Positions 58,912 through 64,000 of a DNA stretch of 64,000 bases are shown here, piece by piece. Source of the stretch: Acanthopleura granulata (taxonomy: Eukaryota; Mollusca; Polyplacophora; Chitonida; Chitonidae); contig JABBOT010000012.1 in assembly GCA_016165875.1 (NCBI GenBank), forward strand, positions 15,813,168 through 15,877,167. The letters run 5' to 3'. The position numbers and the translations under genes are program-made. Within the stretch, counting starts at the first letter, position 1, and each line of letters starts with the position of its first letter. The notes beneath the pieces were generated by a model. That model was not told where the DNA came from and did no database searches. It saw nothing but the letters and a program-made list of their open reading frames with translations.

Positions 58912-59228
58912 TGCCCTTAAAGTGAAAGACAGCTCATGTTCTAAGTTAAGTTTGCCAAAAAGGTTGGACAATATTATGTTTATTTCGGTACAGTATTTTT
59001 TCTAACATCTACTACGACAGCGGAAACATCTGACCGTGCTCCATTCGCTGGCGTGAATCACAGCCATTCTGTCTAGGCTTTGATGCAATTGTTCCAAGCG
59101 CGGAACACTCTTGTCATCTTAGACTGTAGTAAGCTGCATCGGTTGGGTTGGAAACTGAAGTATATATGCCAATTCATGATATAAAATTATCAAGAAAGTT
59201 ACTCCTACCATAACGCAACGGTAGTGAA
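58912..59228 (+). repeat. ~310-bp direct repeat, copy 1
   Basis: AAGTGAAAGACAGCTCATGT through AAGTTTGCCAAAAAGGTTGG, GAACACTCTTGTCATCTTAG and TTACTCCTACCATAACGCAA. Matches 61541-61850 along its whole length. The 400 bp before it (58510-58910) is open in several frames and repeats CGCAACGGTAGT-like words, so the full element may be larger. Confidence 0.85.
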
Positions 59229-59229
59229 A

Positions 59230-60440
59230 AACGACCATTTTATATTTGGCATATTTGTTTCCTTGACGTAGAATGGAAGTATCTGTATAATAAATGTCGC
59301 CTTCCATTCTCACCGGGCTTATCACCGACAACTTTAATTTTCCTTGTTTGTCAACAACATTTGTTGACGAATCAAGTCACCATAAGCAGTTGATTTAATA
59401 TATGTATTTTACAAAAACCCAAGATACATTAATTGGGAATTCAGTACGGGACGCTTGGGTTTAACTGGGATACAATGCAGTTCATGTATCATTGCTCTTT
59501 AGTGAGCAGCTGGACATTGATTCTTCGCTAATTTGTTAAATACAATAGCATCGGTGTCGTTTTCAATGGTGACAACATGCGTAGTTTTCCTGGAGGTAAT
59601 TACCTCACAGAGGTAATTTTTGTTCCAGTAGGAAAAAAACACAGGTAAAATCGATGATATATATTGCTTACCGATGCAGACTTACTCGGAGTGTCCGGTT
59701 TGAAACCCCAAGGTATGCAACTCAAGACACAAAAAGTAAGCAATATATTTATTTGTTTCGTGACGCTGTTTTCTTTCTATACATGTACACGAACATCATT
59801 CAGCTTTCGTGTAATTCAGGCGCTTAACTCGGTTACTTTCTGAGTTACATTTTCCCACTAGACGATGATTTGATGTACGGCGCAGTCGTTCAGTGGATGG
59901 CAGGCGATACTTCAATGAATGCAAGGCTGCTCTGTATGGGTTCGCGGGTCACGCTTAACTGTGTCATGGTCTGGAGGTAAGGTAAGGTATTAAGGATGTT
60001 GCAATAACACCGGTGATGTACTATGAGGGAATCACAATGGACAGGTGCCTCGTTTAAACAGGCCATCCCGTTAGTCAAATTTCCGTTGCCCCCCCCCCCA
60101 CCCACTTGAGGGGGAGTCCTTTCGAATAACCCGAGGAAATTGAAACTGGTTATAGCATTAAAACAATACGCCCACGCCAGAAACCTCTTTTCACCACATC
60201 CTTATATAAATGTGTACGACGGGAATATAACAGATGATATACAAATGATATCCTCGGACTTACAACTCCACACAACGAACTCTTCTGGGAAATCCTTTAT
60301 TTCATGTACATGTAGACGTGATATTTTTTTATTTTTTTTTTGCGTGGGGCTCTGGAACTGAGAGCACTGTCGTTTTCTGAGACATATATTCTTGTACTTG
60401 TCCGGACATGTCTTTGTAGGAACTTCACATGACCAACGAG
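59230..60440. other. Intergenic, nothing definite
   Basis: Contains a G/C homopolymer at 60090-60099 and a short palindrome around 59590-59622 (GAGGTAATTACCTC). It lies upstream of the candidate exon at 60456 and could include its promoter, but no clear core promoter is visible. Confidence 0.4.
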
Positions 60441-60455
60441 CTTTTTCACAAGTAG

Positions 60456-60680
60456 ATGAGTTTATTGAGAAAGATGAGGAAAGGCGGGATATCTATTGAT
60501 TCACTTACACTGACTACAGCCTTCATATTGCTTTCCTGGTTGTTTCTGGCAACCTGTGGGGAGTTGGCCATTATATCAAAATCTTCCCCGAGAAGGCGTC
60601 ATGAACTGTTAGAAAATCTTCACTTAACGCTGGATGTGGGGTCGGGAGTGAAACGATATTCATTGGGTCGCCTAATACAG
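60456..60680 (+). CDS. Candidate first exon of a secreted or type II membrane protein
   Basis: Seventy-five codons from an ATG (a second in-frame ATG is at 60474) to CAG|GTTGGT. The N-terminus is basic (RKMRKGG), followed by a hydrophobic segment at about residues 17-33 (LTLTTAFILLSWLFLAT) and then a polar part with RRR (46-48) and KR (66-67). That layout fits a signal peptide with convertase sites, or a type II Golgi anchor. The family is not recognised. Splice signals are modest and there is no homology support, so it may be chance. Confidence 0.3.
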
Positions 60681-61019
60681 GTTGGTGCCTTTCTGTTTAA
60701 TCGTCATTTCATTGTTTTTAGCAGTCAATCCATTTGAATCATACACAAACAAATTTGAGATCACAGTTGTCCTACCAACGCCTTTTTTCGCCATATTTTA
60801 ATCATAACCTGATTTATTGTCACGCACAGTTATTCTACAAAGTTCTTTGCCAATGTCGAGGCTGTAAAATTTCCTCAGTATTTGGTGTGTTTTGTACAAA
60901 GTATGCCGTTAACCGCAATTTTTTTGGGCTTACCAATGTATGAAAACACTTCATTATCAAATACAGGAATTTACCTTCATAAATCAAACCGATTATTATA
61001 ACTTAAGTGAAACGATTTA

Positions 61020-61360
61020 ATCAGCAGATGACTTGTAATGTCAGAAACTACTTTTTTGTATTTTTTGACTCATATAATCTCAGAAAGTACTTTTCTCGGT
61101 GTTTTGTGACTTGTAATGTCAGATACTACTTTTATTTGTGTTTTGTAACTTATATTATGTCAGAAGCTACTTTTCCCTGTGTCCTTTGACTCCTATAATT
61201 GTCAGAAAGTATTTTTCTCGGTGTTTTGTGACTTGTAATGTCAGATACTACTTTTCTTTGTGTTTTGTAACTTATATAATGTCAGAAGCTACTTTTCTCT
61301 GTGTCTTTTGACTCATATAATGTCAGAAAGTACTTTCTCGGTGTTTTGTGACATTAATGT
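61020..61360 (+). repeat. Higher-order satellite, ~41-bp monomers in ~122-bp triplets
   Basis: Monomers built on ATGTCAGAAACTACTTTT... follow one another about every 41 bp. Three monomer types (with TTTTGACTCATATAA, TTTTGTGACTTGTAA and TTTTGTAACTTATAT spacers) repeat in order: CAGAAAGTA starts at 61081, 61203 and 61324 (steps of 122 and 121). Nearly three cycles are present. Confidence 0.85.
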
Positions 61361-61540
61361 CTAAATTGTCTAGTTTCGTTGTGATTAAACATTAATATAT
61401 AATATTTATTAATAATAAATATTGTTATTACGGTTTCAGAAATGACATGTTACACTCAGTTTCTCAATGACAGATTTAAAGCTGTCAGGCGATCAAAAAC
61501 AGTATACCTACCTAAAATCCCAGTTGCCTTAAAACATTAA

Positions 61541-61850
61541 AGTGAATGACAGTGCATGTTCTATGTTAAGTTTGCCAAAAAGGTTGCACACTAATATGTT
61601 CATTTCATAAAGTATTTCTTCTAATAGCTTCTACAATAGTGTAAATTGACATTTGAGCGTGCTCTGTTGGCTAGCATGAAACGCAGCCATTCTGTTTAGG
61701 CTGTGACGTAATTGTTCCAAGCTCGGAACACTCTTGTCACCTGAGACTGTAGTAAGCTGCTAGGGTCGTGTTTGTAACTTAAGTAAATATGTAAATTTAT
61801 AACATGAAATGATCAAGAAACTTACTCCTACCACAACACAATAGTCTAGA
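61541..61850 (+). repeat. ~310-bp direct repeat, copy 2
   Basis: AAGTGAATGACAGTGCATGT through AAGTTTGCCAAAAAGGTTGC, GGAACACTCTTGTCACCTGA and CTTACTCCTACCACAACACA. Same orientation as 58912-59228, about 2.6 kb downstream. Divergence suggests an old duplication or two insertions of one family. Confidence 0.85.
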
Positions 61851-62624
61851 AAAACTTTTCAGTGTTTTTCACCCATGTACTTGTTATAATTAAAACATAT
61901 AACACTAAAACATTGTGGTGTCCCTGTGTTATTACATGTTACATTGACATTGATAGTCACATCTTCTGAACAGCTGATATCTCCTAGTTCTCTGATTGGT
62001 TAATCCCTCTTAAGCTTGAAGGCATGGGCGAAATCAGATCCCCAGTTAGCAGCACAATACTCCACACTTCAAACGAAGATAATTCAGCAACGAATCCATA
62101 CAATTTCAAACAGGCTTTTACATTGAAGAGAGAATTTTATAATCTTTTTAATGAACAGTACCTCAGTCATGAGCTGTCTTTTGATTTAATATAAGAGTCT
62201 CTCGAAAAAGGGAATTTAGTGTTATACTTGGTACTTGAATTCAAGATATAGGGCTGATTGAATACAAATAATTTTTTCCTTTAGCCATAACCTGATGTGT
62301 CGTCTTATAATATGATGTATCATCCCCGGAGAAACATTTCTACGCCAAATAGGTTATAGGTTTATACGTGGATAGACTTTGGTATACTATAGTTAATGAA
62401 ACACGTCCTTGTTCTGTATTCACTCAAGTAAATAATGCTAAGGGATCAAGGAAACTAGGGTAGCGTTGGCGGATGGCGAATGACGGTGTTCCGCCATACG
62501 ACACAGATTTAATCGATTTCATGCGGAGCAGATGCCGGAGTCAAGTCTAATTATTCTCTAGATTGGTTCAATGAAATGGTACATCGATGTTTTCAACGAT
62601 TATGGCGGAAGAGGATAGTTACAG

Positions 62625-62753
62625 GTTTCATGCCCACCTGCGACCGACGGTTTTACCTCCTTTGTGAACTTTCCATATGAAGATACTGAGGCATTGTCCA
62701 GGCATTTCGAAGTCAGGTCAAGTAACTCACAATATATCACTTGGCCCCAGATG
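62625..62753 (+). CDS. Possible second exon joining 60456-60680 in phase
   Basis: After TTACAG at 62624 an open frame reads VSCPPATDGFTSFVNFPYED and continues to ITWPQM before GTTAGA. It is phase 0 at both ends and would continue the frame of the exon at 60456-60680. The pyrimidine tract before the acceptor is weak, and the open frame also continues past the donor to a stop at 62940. Function unknown. Confidence 0.2.
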
Positions 62754-63351
62754 GTTAGATTGCATAAATTTCAGCATTTCACCACCTGGTTTATGTCATT
62801 ACATGTATATCACAACATTTTTTCCACTGTTACCGAAACACGACAACACAAAATCCGACTTCGACACTACAATGTTTTATACTTCAACATTCTAGAAAAC
62901 TATTTTAACAATAGAGGCAAGTTGCGAAGCGAAGACCTCTAAATAAACTTTTATATCTCCTCTAGAATGTCGCGGTCTTTTTTTTTCTTCCTTTTGGCTT
63001 CAACGAAACTACCCACGTCAAGTTATAGGTCCTGGAAATCAGCTTTTCAAGCGATAAGATATACATTTATAACGAACGACAACTTGTAAACTAGCCTGGT
63101 ATAGGCCTATTCGATTTCGAATCTGAGGGACTTCAATTTTATTGCGCCTTTCCTGTATCTTCAATAACTAACGAATATTATACTCATTAAATGACCTAAT
63201 TTCTTACTGTGAATATGCTTTTTGGAGACTCGTGTTGAACTTTGCTGTGGAAATTGGTCTTGCACTTACTGATTTGCAGCATCCATACATGGTTGACGAT
63301 TGGTACACAAATGCTTGGTGCAAGGCCTATACACTGTTCGACAAGTCCGGC

Positions 63352-63570
63352 TTTTTACCACACAGTGGTATTTCTTAGAATGTTTTACCACCATACAGTG
63401 GGTCTGTAAAACACCGGTAAACAGGTGATTTGTGTTGGGTACACATATTATTTCACAAGATGACATTACGGCCCGCTATGATCGCTTTATTTTATAGTGA
63501 AAACATCTGGCAGTTAGTTGGCAACACTTTTACCCATAATTTAACGAAAATTTTATAACAGTGTAGGTTC
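63352..63570 (+). repeat. Dispersed repeat family D, copy 2
   Basis: GTACACATATTATTTCACAA, ATTTTATAGTGAAAACATCT and TTTAACGAAAATTTTATAAC match copy 1 at 7878-8112. An unclassified interspersed element is the simplest reading. Confidence 0.65.
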
Positions 63571-64000
63571 TTCAATCTGCGGATTTTCGCACAGTTCTGT
63601 TGATATTGTGCCCGAAATATAAGAAATGTTTAGTGGTTTAAGCGGTTCTTTGAAACTAAACTAAGCTAAACAGTGGTTTAGTAGTGAAAGCTGACATAAT
63701 AAGGTCTGTACACTTTAATCGCCTGCAACTAAACGATACTAAAGGACTATACAACGTGGAGAGTAAAACCCGAGCAGCGATGACAGGTTGATAATCTGCA
63801 AACGGCCACAAGTAACAGGCGTCTTGTCAGTTTATCCTAGTGAGGCTTTTATTCTAACTGAAAAGGTAAATGCTTAAAAAGTAACAACTTACGAGCACCA
63901 GGTCTTTAGGAGAAGTAGTTTACAAAAACGCAGTGGTGGCTTAACTGCAATTTGCAATTGCAATTATTCTCTGAAGAAGCTAATATTTGTCGTTTTTGTT

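Noticed and set aside
58504..59005. Two overlapping + frames (94 and 79 codons)
   Set aside because: They lie in or next to the duplicated 310-bp repeat with short internal repeats; the second copy at 61.5 kb is not open in the same frame.
1..64000. CRISPR arrays, operons or bacterial or phage defence systems
   Set aside because: The window is intron-bearing animal DNA; the tandem repeats present lack unique regular spacers and no associated genes occur.

Overview
This is animal genomic DNA, AT-rich and intron-rich, with canonical GT-AG introns, tRNA-derived SINEs and no bacterial-style operons. The short palindrome TACATGTA recurs throughout and the dominant SINE ends in (AAAT)n after a conserved tail. 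From general knowledge of repeats this points to a lophotrochozoan, most likely a mollusc; the species cannot be named from the sequence.

The one gene I can read with confidence is a branched-chain amino acid aminotransferase (BCAT) on the + strand. I assembled 11 coding exons between 10434 and 45377. They join in frame to 1230 nt (409 residues plus stop). The first two exons (7 and 29 codons) supply an Arg/Ser/Leu-rich leader that looks like a mitochondrial presequence. Exons 3 to 11 carry the whole fold-type IV PLP enzyme, with the Schiff-base lysine at about residue 231, an EVGTMN motif and a CVVC redox pair. A long 3' UTR probably runs to an AATAAA at 46942.

Layout: 1-10.4 kb is intergenic, with a perfect 44-bp hairpin (1113-1217), a CpG-rich patch that may be a leftward promoter and first exon (about 1830-1990), several short tandem duplications and SINE pieces. 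10.4-45.4 kb is BCAT, whose introns hold SINEs, short tandem duplications, two G-quadruplex-type runs and, in intron 9, a broken antisense Ty1/copia retrotransposon. 45.4-64 kb is repeat-dominated: many SINE copies, a 24-bp minisatellite open on both strands, a decayed ~23-bp array split by a SINE, a ~122-bp higher-order satellite, and a ~310-bp sequence present twice. Two weak coding candidates lie here: a membrane-anchor or signal-like exon at 60456-60680 with a possible partner at 62625-62753, and a minus-strand open stretch at 49518-49733.

Exon boundaries were set by reading splice sites and by recalled similarity to vertebrate BCATs; no alignment or search was run. Most other open frames look like chance or repeat-derived reading frames and are left out.
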